Source: Lepas anatifera (Eukaryota; Arthropoda; Thecostraca; Lepadidae). Taken from it: a stretch of DNA of 64,000 bases. Positions 29,512-41,800 of the stretch are shown here, piece after piece. Each line of letters starts with the position of its first letter. Positions within the stretch are counted from its first letter, which is position 1. Under the pieces are notes generated by a model, which was not told the origin of the DNA, ran no database searches, and worked only from the letters and a program-made list of their open reading frames with translations. The stretch spans positions 464,501 through 528,500 of the forward strand of contig JAOTON010001682.1 of NCBI GenBank assembly GCA_034440635.1. The letters run 5' to 3'. The position numbers and the translations under genes were made by a program.

Positions 29512-32500
29512 CTAGTTCACTGGCCTGCCGCTAGGTGCACCACTGTCGCTCACTTTCGGACGAAACCTAGCCATGTAGGCTTGACAGTCTGGACAGTAAG
29601 TTCTCCCTGGGATTCTGGCCCGTTGACTACACAATTCACACAGTTCGTCGCCATTATTCCCCAGTCTGCCAGACACCACATCACTTCCACTGACGTGACG
29701 TCCTGTGACGTCACCACTGCTCAGCTGACGACCAGTGACGTCACTAGTCTGCCGCTGTAGCCGTGGTGTTGATTTGTTGTAATCCCGTGGTGGGGGAGGA
29801 TGCTGGTACGGAGGCAAGGGCCTCACACTTTGTTGCACTCCACTCCCTATCACGTGATGCGGCGTAGTGGGTCGCTGATTGGTGGATCCGTGTTGGTTCG
29901 TCATGTGATGCGGCGTAGTCGGCCTCTGACTGGTCGGATTTGTCAAGGACGCTGGCTGATTGGTCGGGCTCGTCAGAGACGGCCGCTGATTGGTCGGGTT
30001 TGTCAAGGACGCCGGCTGATTGGCTGAGTGATGATCTGGTGGCAGTGATACACCGTACTGGCTCTGGGACAGTCTATAGCTATTATACCCCGTTAAATTT
30101 GCGGACGGATGTAACATACTATGTGGACTATTGTGCTGCCCCTTCCCATGTCCACCACTGTAAGCAATATTTTGTGTACTTCCCTGTGGGCTACCGTGCG
30201 CAGTGTTATGCATGCTACCCTGAGGAATCTCCAGAGGGTAGTTCGGAATATTATGCGTACTGCTGTGACGGGGGTTCTGCGGGGACGCGCTTCTGTGCTG
30301 TATCTCGCCATACCCAGCACGCGCAGACAACGTCCTCGGGTCACTGCTTTGCAACAACTCCCGTTGACTGCCCCCTGCTGAAGCCATCTTCCCTACCTCA
30401 CTCCCACCATTCACTCCTCTCACCCCTCCCTGTCCGGACGGTGCTTGAGGTGGAGCCGAGTTGTGTACCATAGCATTCACGTGATGAACATTCCCGGGCG
30501 ACCTCCGTCCTGGAAGAGCCGACGCCGTCCCAGAAGACGTCACGCCTGTCTCAGACGCCCCAAGAATCCGCTGCAGGATCGGGTTAGGCAGGTAGGAGTC
30601 ATCCTCATGCTCCGCTGTCGCAACAAGTGTGACCTGATCGCAGAATGTGACGCTCTTCTTCACCTTCTTCCTCTCCCCAGCGCTGGTTGAACTGTCCTGA
30701 GAAGCATTGAGGTCCACTGCGTCTTCGGCTGGTCCGCGACGACCTCTTCTTGCATGCTGACCGGACTGTGACGAGAACAGCATCTGGTTGCTCTGCTTAG
30801 CGCAGCCGAATGTCGGTAGTCGTGACGTCATACCGGAACCAGTGACGTCACCAGCTTTCGGTGCCGTCTTCGAGTTTGTGAGGTCGCTTCGTGACTGCGG
30901 AATCTCTCCAGAATCTACCGTATCCACACCGGCGCTGTGACGGCCGTCAACTATGGCGTTAAGACGCTGCACAGGGCTTGCTTCTGTTCGCGCATGCGCA
31001 GAAGCATCCACCGCCTGGCCGTGCTGCTGCGCTGAAGGCTGGGAAGCTGTAGCCTGCAGGAATCGATCCGCCAGCTGTCTTACTGACCGGCCCCCGGCGG
31101 TCCGAGGTCCTTCAGGAGGAATCGGAGGAATACCGGGGTCATCGCGCATGCGCTGTTGAAGCCTCAGGGCGGGGTCGGCGTGTTGGGCGTGACCAGTAGG
31201 CGGCGCCAGTGCTGCCTCCTGTTGCGAGTACGCAGACTGCTGAGGATGCTGGGAGTAGGGATGCTGAGGCTGCTGAGGATACTGATGAGGTGGGTAACGA
31301 TGCTGGGATGAGTGAGCCGCTTGACTGTGCGGAGCAGGATGAAACGCTTGTTGATGCTGCAACGACCCCGCTGCTGGGTTTACCTGACCGCCTCTTTGCT
31401 CATCTGAGGCGTGTTCAGCAGACGGTAGCGCTCCTGGCGGCAACTCTGTGAAGCTCAGCTCCAATTCTGCGTCGGTAGGCGGCGGTGGTAGGTCATCGTC
31501 CAAGGTCATCTCCGCTAGCGCTTCCACCGGAGGCGGCGGCGGAAGTGGCATATCTAAGCTTCCCTGCCTCCCGTGAGATGGCACCAGTGGTAGTGGCGGT
31601 AAGCTGTAGTTCGCCGGGTCGCCAACGGATGGCGCTGGCGGCAGAACAAACGGTCGCTCTTCTACCGGAGTGTGAAGTGTTAAAATTTCGCTGCCTCGCG
31701 ACATATCACTGTTGTGATGTTCTCTATCAGTGTCTCCTTCGCTCCAACTCGTATTGAGCGTTGAGCTGTGCTGGCGAACATTCCCAAGGCTGTTGTGATT
31801 TCGACCAGCGTTGCTGAGATGATGATTAGTGTTGGCATGTTCTTGACCTGTTTGGTCTGACCTATGTCCCGCATTGTTATAGCTGCCTGCTGTACCGTTC
31901 GGGGCCCCAGGACCATGGCTACCATGACTCCCGTTCTGACCACCCTGCTCACCAGAGTTGACAGCATCCACTCCGAGGTTCGGCGACCTCCGATGGTGGA
32001 GATGGTTCAGATATTGCTTGGCTGGCGAGTCTCTCCCAGTCTGCCCTGCCGTTGTCGTCGTCGCCGTCACAAGAGGCGACCCGCTTCTTGGTCCACCCGC
32101 TGTCCCCAGCGGTTCCTCGGCACTGAGCCTCGAGTTCTTCCTCGCCGGGACCGGCGGCGCCACCTTTGTTAACCCCACACTTCCGTGGAAGGACTTCCGC
32201 ATCAGCTTGCTTCGCTGCAGGTTCGGGTTGGCGTACTCAGGAGGTCCCTCTGAGAGGTACCCGCTCCCGGAGTCGGCAGCCGTTGGCGTAGTCGGCCGCG
32301 AGATGTCCGCATTGTAGTTGACCTGATTCGAAGGATCTGTGAGATCCGGCATGCTCCGGTTCTTCCTCCTAATCAGACCTCCTCCCATCAACTTCAGCCG
32401 GATCTTGTGGGGCTTCTTCCCACCAGACTTATCCTTCTTGTTGGGTACAGGAGGATCCAGTTCGGGAGGCGGCGGCAGTCTCGGCGGCTCCTCCACCGCT

Positions 32501-32861
32501 CTCTTCGCTACCTCGCTCTCGCTGTGTCTCTTCTCTCGCATTTCCCGTGCTTCTCTCGCCCGTGGCTTGTTCACTTGCGCATACAGCTGCTCGATATTTT
32601 GCTCTTGTCTTGCTGGCTCCCTGACTGGATCCTTGCCTCCGCGTCTGCGCGGTAGCGTCGCGTACAGTTGAATCTGCTGCGTCTGCTCGGCCGTCTCCCC
32701 CTCGTACTCAGGCCTGGAGATGCCGCTGCGACCTGCCGACTGTGGCGCCGCCCTGGTGGCAGGGTTGTCGAGGTCACGGGATGACTGTCGGGAATGCGGA
32801 GTGCGGCGACCGCCCGAGTCGCGGGAGGACTGACGTGAGTGTCGACCCTCCGGGGCGCCAT
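29512..32861 (-). CDS. USP terminal exon K (long disordered tail)
   Basis: 3,350 nt in a single open exon. The order is: [12 protein letters not shown] repeats, [11 protein letters not shown] and IEQLYAQV; a charged helix ([20 protein letters not shown]); [13 protein letters not shown]; a [17 protein letters not shown] proline motif; Q/H-rich stretches; a [17 protein letters not shown] block with a K-x-V-x-F PP1-docking-like core (about 30620-30670) followed by [21 protein letters not shown] tandem repeats (29860-30025); repeated SDVTGR motifs; and a final C4 module (CELC...CPDC, about 29590-29650). Plus-strand frames across it are shadows. Confidence 0.95.
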
Positions 32862-35800
32862 CTGCGGGCAGACGTGGAGAAGAGGTCAGAGACAGGGTGT
32901 ATTCAAGAGACGCAGAACAAAGACAACTCTATCTGGGCTTGAAGCTGCAGTTTTGAATAGAATGGAATGTGCAGCTACCGCGCTGAGCAGATTTGAATTA
33001 CTCGGATTCTGGTATTTATATATGTCCCTGAATACTTTTGTTCGGCTCACAAAAGAGCAAAAGAAAATTCATCGATCAAATCAATACTTATCATGCTTCC
33101 AAGCAGCCCACAGTAAAAAATCTCCACCCAGCATACGCTGAGGTATCGAACCAAATCAAAACACTTGCATCATCATACCTACCGTTCGTTCTGACCATCG
33201 TTTCGTTCCTATACTACATCCATGACAGTTTAAAACGTCCCCAAGCAGAAACCACTCAATCCTCCAAGTTCACTGCCATGTGCACCACGCCCACTCCAAC
33301 CAGGTGGCAAAAAGCGCGCGTACCTGACTTTTTGGCGCCACTGACGATGGCAATCCTCCGCTGGAGACCACTGCACCGCAGCAGGCAGTCGTTGTGGTTG
33401 CGTTTGGCGCGGGTTAGCATCTCGGCTGTGTTGTAGGGGGCGTCCAACGCGCGCTTGGACACCCGGACCGCCTCCCTACAGAGCTCCAGGGCCCGCGTCA
33501 GGTCGTCTGTGGACAAGGCGGAGAGGTTGAAGAGGTTGAAGACGAGGCTGAAGTTCTTCATTTACCTGTGCAGTCTTCCTCTGTTTTTTTATAGACGAAT
33601 TTTTGGTATATTTTAACGCTGTAACGGGTTTTCTTGGCCGCACACAGGATTTGCGATTTGTTTGATGATCATTTTCCAGGGAAACTACCTACTACTATCA
33701 CAAATTTCAATTTACATGATTGTATACATTTACATTAGCACAAATATAGAAGAGCATTGTAGGGACTAATCTTGCGATGAAGAAGCTCATAAAATTCCGT
33801 GATTTTCTATTTGTTCAACTCATGGCATTGAAGCTAGGTCACATTTAACACGCGCATTGACGGGGGGCGGGTACCCGCCCCCTCGGGTTTTTCGGAGACA
33901 GCAGAAAAACGGCAGCGCGCAGCGCCGCCGTACTTGGTGTACCTTTTCCCTCATCATTTTTGCAACTTCTGTGAAAATTTTAAGGATATGTCATCTCAGG
34001 TCAGGTCACCAGTACAGGTCAAGTGACCCGACCTCAAAAAAAGTTTAAGATAGCATAAGTCGGAGCAGGGTGAACTTATCCGATTGAAACTCATATCACA
34101 TAATGGCCCCACCGAGTTCTCTAAAATATGTTCCGGTATTTTTGATATCGATGACCTAAGGTCAGGTACGAGGCATGACCTCTCCATTGGAAATACATGG
34201 GAAATATGGTTTTTACTGAATAACTCAGTAACAGATGGTGATAGAGCGTTTATTTTAGCTTCATTAGACTCGCCTTGGCTTTGCAGTTCTAATGATATGC
34301 ATTTTATATAATTTGACCCTGACCTGACCTCAGGTCAGGTCAAATCTTGATTTGACCTAGCAAGGTCAAATCGTATATCATTCGATTTCGCTTGCTAAGA
34401 GGAATCATAGAGTTCAAGTCGTTTTGCTCTATCTTTACTTGTTCAGATGTAATGGCCGAAAAACTTAATTTACATGTTATCCCTATGACGGCATTTGACG
34501 GCATGTTTTTTACCTCTGGTGACCTTAAATGTGACCTGCAAAAAAAATGGTTCAAATATTTTCGATGGAGAAGCGGATGGGCTACCCAACTGCGTTTACC
34601 GTTTTGGTATCTACCGTGGTTCTCGAGATCTTAGGGGGCGGGTACCCGCCCCCTTCGTCAATCCGAAGGTGGCTCAGACCCCCGTCAATCCGCGTGTTAA
34701 TATAGGCCTGGTTTAGAATCGTAACTTGCAAATAAAATAATAATGTGTCACACGGATTACTTCCGAAACTATCTCCCTTCCTTGGCATCTTGTACACACC
34801 TAGCGTCTGTAAACAAATATGTCTATCTGTCTTTCATCGTAAACACTTTGAATTACAACGCTGACCAGACCTTGCATTTTGTGATAACGACTTCCGACAT
34901 TATACACCTAGAAGCGCCGGGGACCGATCACTCACTTCTCTCGTCAGCTGCCTGCGCCTCCTGGAGCAGAAGCTCAGTTTCTTTCAGCAGCCGCTTTACT
35001 TCGCTGCTAGCGCCGCCCGACGGTGACAACCCAAACTTTGGGTTCTCGGGAATTCCGCTTAGTTGCTGAAAAAAGTGAGTTGAAACTTAGCAATGGTAAA
35101 AACGAAATGAGCTGACATTCACAGCAGCTCATGAATAGTTCATTATATTTTGGTTAATTAATTATTTTGGTTAGACACATATTCGGGCTTGACAAAATAT
35201 TATCGCGTTACTGTAGAGTATCAGGTATACCGGCATGCATCATACTACTGAAGCGAGTCGAAAATCTCTGGACTCAAGTCACTCTCTGAATGGACTGAAG
35301 AGTATTCATTTGCCTTCCACGAATCGCAAGGCTGGTACATCCCCCAAGGGTTACATGATATGACAGAACTATCGAAACGTATTACTGGTCGCAAAAAGAA
35401 CACATCCTTAATCTACATACCATACATGAACAGATGATTTATCTATAAAACATACACAAACACATGCTGGATTCAGGGACGGACGCCAGAGCACCGTTGA
35501 GGGAGGGGGGGCAACTCAGAAGAAATCTAAAAACATCGTTTTTTTTAGAAAATTCGCTAAAATTTCGCCATTTGTGGGGGAGGGGAGGCATGCGCCCCCC
35601 TGCCCCCGCCTCTGCATCCGCCTGTGGCTAGATTTTCAGAACACATGTTTCATCGGAATACTCACCTGTGCGTTGGGCTTCAGCAGCGGCGGCACCGGAT
35701 AGCTGTCGTTGCTGCTGAGGGAGTTGGTGTCGTAGCCGGCGTCTGCTCCGGAGGGCGGGTCAGACCGGCCCCCGGGCGAGGCGGGGGCCGGCCCACCGCA

Positions 35801-38800
35801 CCGTTCAGAGAGGGCGGGGGCGGGCGGCCCGATACCACTCGGCTGTGGGGAGGAGGGGGGGTTGGTGTGAGGTTACCACGGCGAAGAAAATTACATCGAA
35901 ATCCAATCCCGCCCATAACGGGACTGAATTTCCGGATATGAAAAACCGAAGTTTTGTTCTTCAAATCCAGGTCATACCCAGGACAAATCCGTTAGAAAAC
36001 CAAAACTAATTATCAGAATCGAATGTATATCCGAAATATACTCCAAAGTTAACAAAACGCAAAATCGAACTCTGGATGTTAAGATTCATAACTAAACAAA
36101 TCCTATGACCAATCTAGTGCAGTTAGATGCAAGGATTGGACTGGACCAGATGTCCAATGGGGTTTTCAGTTAATGACGTCATATAGTTTTGATTCACCGT
36201 TCTTTTGACTACGACGCTCATTTCAAGATTTGTGAATACTTCTACTTTTATGCAGTCATGCCACACCACGCAATGATAAAACGCAGGGATTCTAACAGTG
36301 CACGCCAATTAAATAGCAAATTGCATGCAGCAAAACATAAAACAGCAGTTTTTCAGCCACATTACGATATTTCCGTCGCAAAAAAACATGCAAAACATAG
36401 TATGCAACCGCACTAAAAAAACTTGAGTTGCTGTACATCCTCTTAAAAGTTATTCAACACTGTTAATTCCATATTCGTTTGAGTTCAAAATAACCGATAT
36501 CAGAATCAATTAGTTCCAAAGATACATGTTCAACCTATACCGACCCTTGATACAACACCGACATTTTTAAAAGTCTCAAAGTCACACTCACTTAAACATG
36601 GCGATGGCGGGATGTCCGCTCTCATTAGAACCGGAGCTGGTTGAACTGGCGGAGTTACGATCGCCTGACCAGTTGCCAGAGTCTCTCCGCCTGAGGGTGG
36701 AGCGAGGTCAGCGGTCGGGTCGCGATGCACAGTGGGGTAATGTGGTTATTTTAGTGGCCAGTTAAAAATTGGTAGTTTGTAAGCTATAAGTATGAACATA
36801 ATTATGCACAAAAGAATGCTCCGTTTCAGTTTGTTAGGTACTGATCTGGGACCTGGACTCCAGTTGTCTTATCGTGCATTTCCAAATACCCTTTATACAT
36901 TTTCGCATACGATGTTTGAACACCCATCTACCACACAACATCGTTGCAGATAATTGTACAATAAAAATGACAAATAAAGCACAAGAAAACTATTCTACGT
37001 TGATGAATAATATCACGAATAGACCGGCTTTCGGCGCCCCCCCCATTCGTCTAGACTTTGTTCACCTCACACTGAAATACTGAAAATAAATTTTGAGACT
37101 TTTAAAGATCAAACATTCATTGTGAAAAACTTATAATTGAAGAGAATCCGCTGCACAAGGCATTTAACCCACCTCCTCTGCGAAGAATCACTCTTCCTCT
37201 GCTCCGTCTCGGCCATTTTTCTTCCCATCGCTCTGCCCTCGGCGATCCCCACATCGGGAAAGCTGGGAAGCGCGGGCGGCAGTCCCTCCCCCTCCCCCGT
37301 GGAGCGCAGTCGCGTGTAGCGATTCATCAGGGAGGAGCGAGACGACTCCGTCTCCGCCTGCAGGGACACCTAGTGAGTACATGGAGAAACTGTGATTCGG
37401 GAAAAGTAAACACCTTGATCGCGGCGTCTTCCCCAAATCACAGTGAATGAATGAATGAAGCAAAACATACTACGGTGCGTTTCCGTTTTCATTTTTCCGA
37501 GCGCTATCATATTTTTGCTCTCAACCTTTCATAAGACAGTTTCAGCAAACACCGACAATAATTACAACCCACAGGCAAAGAAAGCACACAGTTGACCAGT
37601 TTGCTGTGGAAAAATCACCCCAGGCTTACCTGTTCATACAGCGAGTCAAAGGCCGAAATATTTTGGTAGTCCCTGCAGCTCTCCCTGGCCTCCTTACTGC
37701 CCATGTTGGGCGTCATCGGTCTCCTCGGCCCCATCGATCCTGCATCTCTATCTGGGTTCGGCGTCCTTGACCTGCGCACAGGTCTCGGTAGACTTCCGTA
37801 GACTGGCGGCACAGCGGGCGATGCCGCCGACACGGCGTCTCCTCTACCCGGTAGAGGAGAGACAAAGGTTCTCTGCAGGGGCGCGGAGTCCGTGGGGACC
37901 GGCTGCCCCGCTGGATTGGAGTAGAGCAGTAGAAGGGGCTGGAAGTGTCCTCGGCGGCATTTCTCGACCACGGACGACCAGTGAGGTCCGATCTCACGCA
38001 CTGAAGCGTCGTCGAAGTAGATCCACACCTGTGAAGGGGATTTTTGTCAGAGTGCGTACACTAGTCTCTACCGGTGCTCTGAACATTCGGAGATGGTAAG
38101 CGTCTCACAAATGCAAGCAGATATTCATATTAAAAAATGGGACTTCAGCATCCCAGACAGTTGGGGGATGGTGTCAGAGCCTGTACCGAAGATATTTCTA
38201 CTACGGCGTTGAAGATTCATGGACGATGAAATCATCTCACAAATTTTAAATGAAATTACATCAAACTGCAATGATTCTACATTTTAAAGTAGTGTTCAAA
38301 CAAATCATAGCAACAGGAAAGCATCAGAGCAATCGAACATTCCGAAGATATTCAGCCCAAGGATGTGTGCTAGAATTTGTACTTTTCACCGCACCCAGAT
38401 ACCCAGAATCATATGTATATTGTACACCCTCCCGACCCAGTGAAGTTCGATCTCTAAAAATTAATACCAATTCAGTATCTTCAATAAAAAGAAATAGAAT
38501 ATTTCGACAAACACCTCGGCTCCGCCAAATTCAACCAACCGTACACAACACAACATCTAACCCCAAACCTCACCTGGTGCTTGGTATGATAGAAGAAGGT
38601 AGAGTAGTGTTTCCCGTAGTACGTCACCACTCCCACCAGTCTGTGCTCGGTGGCTCCAGCCCACTTCGAGTCCATCACCGAGTGGAACACGTGACTCAGC
38701 TTCAACCACGTGCCGACGGTGGAGAGCACGTGCATGATGTGATCCAGCTGGGGACGCTCTGAGTCCCAGACGATACCAACGGAGACGATGTCCGGGCGAT

Positions 38801-41800
38801 TCATCAGGGTACGGCAGATCTGGATCCGAGCTCCACACGCGCTCTGCAGAGGGGAGGGGAGGGAGGTCAGACGGGTTCAGGGAGGGGAGTAGAGAGGTTA
38901 GTCAGGGGTTTGAGAGGTCTACATATGGGTTAGAGGTTTGGGTTTGAGAGGTCAAAGTATGGTTAGAGAGGTTAGTCAGGGGGTTTAGAGAGGTCTAACA
39001 GTATCGGGGGGTTAGAGAGGTCAAGAGGTGTCAGGGGAAGGGGTTAGAGGGGTCAAACGGTGTCAAGGGGTTAGAGAGGTCAAACAGTGGCAAGGGGGAA
39101 GAGGTCTACAGTGGAAAGGGGTTGAGAAGTAAACGTGTCGGGGGTGAGAGGTCAACTGTGTCGGATGGGAGACTAGATGGGTCGTGGGGTGATAGACAAG
39201 ACGACGGTGTGGGGGGTTGAAGGTAAACGGTTTCGGGGGGGTGAGAGGTCGGTTGTCAGACGCCATATGACAGTGACAGCTCAAACACCATATATATGGC
39301 CCTGGCAGTTGGTGCGTCGATAGCTCCTAAAAATTTAATCATTAATAATAAACTCGCATTTTCAAAACCGACAATTTTCGCTGAAACACAGATCCTTGGT
39401 TTGAACACATTTCTGACCAAAAACTAAATACATCGACACGTACGAACTTCCGAAACAAGTCCTACAACCCCAGCAGCACGTTGTCTACAATGCAGCGTGT
39501 TCTTTTTCTGCTGAGAGGACCACAGCCCAACCACAACACGTGCAAAAACATTGTTCGACGACAGGACAAGCCATTTATCTTGTTTTAGCGGCAGGTCTTT
39601 GACAAGACAACGCCGACAATCCGCAGCGCAAAAACCTGCCCTTTGAATAAATTATGAGCCTGTAGGAGAGTTGATGAACAGCGAGGATTAGAACACAGCA
39701 GGGTGAGGGAAGTGTAATTTATTGTAGTTCAATGTAAAATACATGTAGGCACTGGATGTTGAATGTGTACCTGTCGTACTGATGGATGATGCAAGTCAGC
39801 AAGCTCATGAGAAACTTTAAATACATATTTTATGGTCATAAAGAGCTCTTCATTTTATTTTTTCTTATGTGACTTAATCAGTGCGATATAAATTCAAATA
39901 AATATAAACTCAAACAAATATAAGTGAAAAATAAATAAAGAGATATCAGAAAAATATCAGATTACTGATTCCTGACAAAGGTGCATTATAACGAATAACA
40001 ACGATAAACCTTCCTTACCGGACAATCCCTCACATCCCCCATCCCGCCGGCTTGTTTCAGCAGCTTCCCGAAGTCAACACTAGGTGGCTCGCCCGTCGCC
40101 GACAGCTCCGGCGCTGATTGGTCAGCGATTTGTGACGTCAGAGCCGAGGCGCTGACGTAGTGAACCATCTGCCAGAGGGAGAGCCAATCATGTCACAGAG
40201 TCACACTCGAGACGGTAGTACGATAAAAAACAAGTGGACGAATTTGAGCGTTAAATACGCCTCGCCATTTCCGCTGGAAATGACAAAAGACCAAGTCATT
40301 TTTAAAGTTTGGGGTTAAATCAACACATAGTTTATCATACATGCACCAACCTTGTCATGGAACTTCCAAAAAAGTCACTTAAAAAAGAGTGGATCGTTGA
40401 GACACGCGCTTAAAATTCCTGCGACCAATTTTACTTGGGGTGATACCAGTGACGGATACAAGGGGGACCAGGAGGGGGGCTCAAGCACCCTTAGAAATGT
40501 CAGAGTGCCTATAATAAATGCATAGCATGAGGTTGTTCCAAGGCAATGACGGGGACGCCCACAGCCCTAGCTTCCCTCCCCCAATTCCACTCCCAAATGA
40601 TGTTCTAAGTTCGCCACTAAGTGATATTAATTTGTTTTCCTCTAGAAACCACTGAAAGCGAATATAAATTTCCTGTCTGATTCATCCAGCCCTAACAACA
40701 TATCTTATGCCAGTCACCATCATCATAGAAGCAAGGAGCATGTTATAAGCACCACAAATCCTCGCGCTTTAAATTGGCCTGTGCAATTTACGACGGGGCT
40801 TATAAAACGAAAACAAGCATGCAGAGTATTAAGTTGATGTTTTATGCTGAAGGCTGATGTTTTCTTATTCCGCACAACAGAAACATTCGCTGAATGGATG
40901 CTTCCCAGAATATCTTGCTATACTGCAATCGGTCTGTTGAAAAACAACATCTGCGTAAGAAATATGGCGGCGTTAACCTTAATACGGAATATTTCGAGGA
41001 CCGGTCATAATAGGAAGGAAAAGTGACCACCCGAGGATGTTCCAACCAGCTCAACATCGCAACCAACGATGAAGGAGAACACTTTAAACAAGTGATGGTT
41101 CAAACCATTGTCCTGTATCAAAAATAATTTTTGATCCTTTACTTATAAGAGAAATACACTCCGCTCCCTCTTAGCTATCAAAAAGTTTAAATAGCTTCTG
41201 AAACTCTCATTCCAACATAACTTCCAGCAACCGAACATAACTCGTTCCCTTTCCACCCCTCCAGATCCCTTGGGTGTAGCGTATGAAACACAGCACAACT
41301 ACGATACCTTATGGGTTTGTTTTCTCGGCTTTATGACTAGCGTTTCCACGTCTTTACTAACGTGCAACCACCTTGAACTCAGGGCTAACCAATACCTTCG
41401 TTGCCGGCCCACACCCAGAGCTTAATCAAGCCGAGCATCGTGCGTAATTACCTCATCCAAGGCTAATGGCTCCTTGCCGGACCCAATCATTAAAGTTGGT
41501 TGAAGGGGTGACCCTGATGGCTGTATTTTAGTCCTTGCTGGTTATCAAGCATTGTGAAGGCGCACAACGTGTGGCCCGATTGTGTGAAAGGTAAAAGCGT
41601 GCTTAAAATTCAAGACAGGTGATTCACAGGCAGTATTTTATGTAAAATGACGTCTTTACAGCTCAAGCTTCCGTTTCACTATTGTTCGACGATCAAGGAT
41701 TTTCAGGTCAACAATAGCCCGTCAATTTCCCATTCAAAACAACAATACTACCGATCATCAGATCATATTTTTTGAAGAACAAAGGCAAAGGGCGTTGTAA

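Noticed and set aside
29512..32670. Many plus-strand frames of 70-180 codons over the USP terminal exon
   Set aside because: They are shadows of the long minus-strand coding exon, whose protein shows family motifs and agrees with upstream splice phases.
33507..33561. Upstream extension of USP exon J starting at an ATG (MKNFSLVF)
   Set aside because: It is preceded by an in-frame TAA and would not join exon I; the internal ccttgtccacag acceptor keeps the phase.
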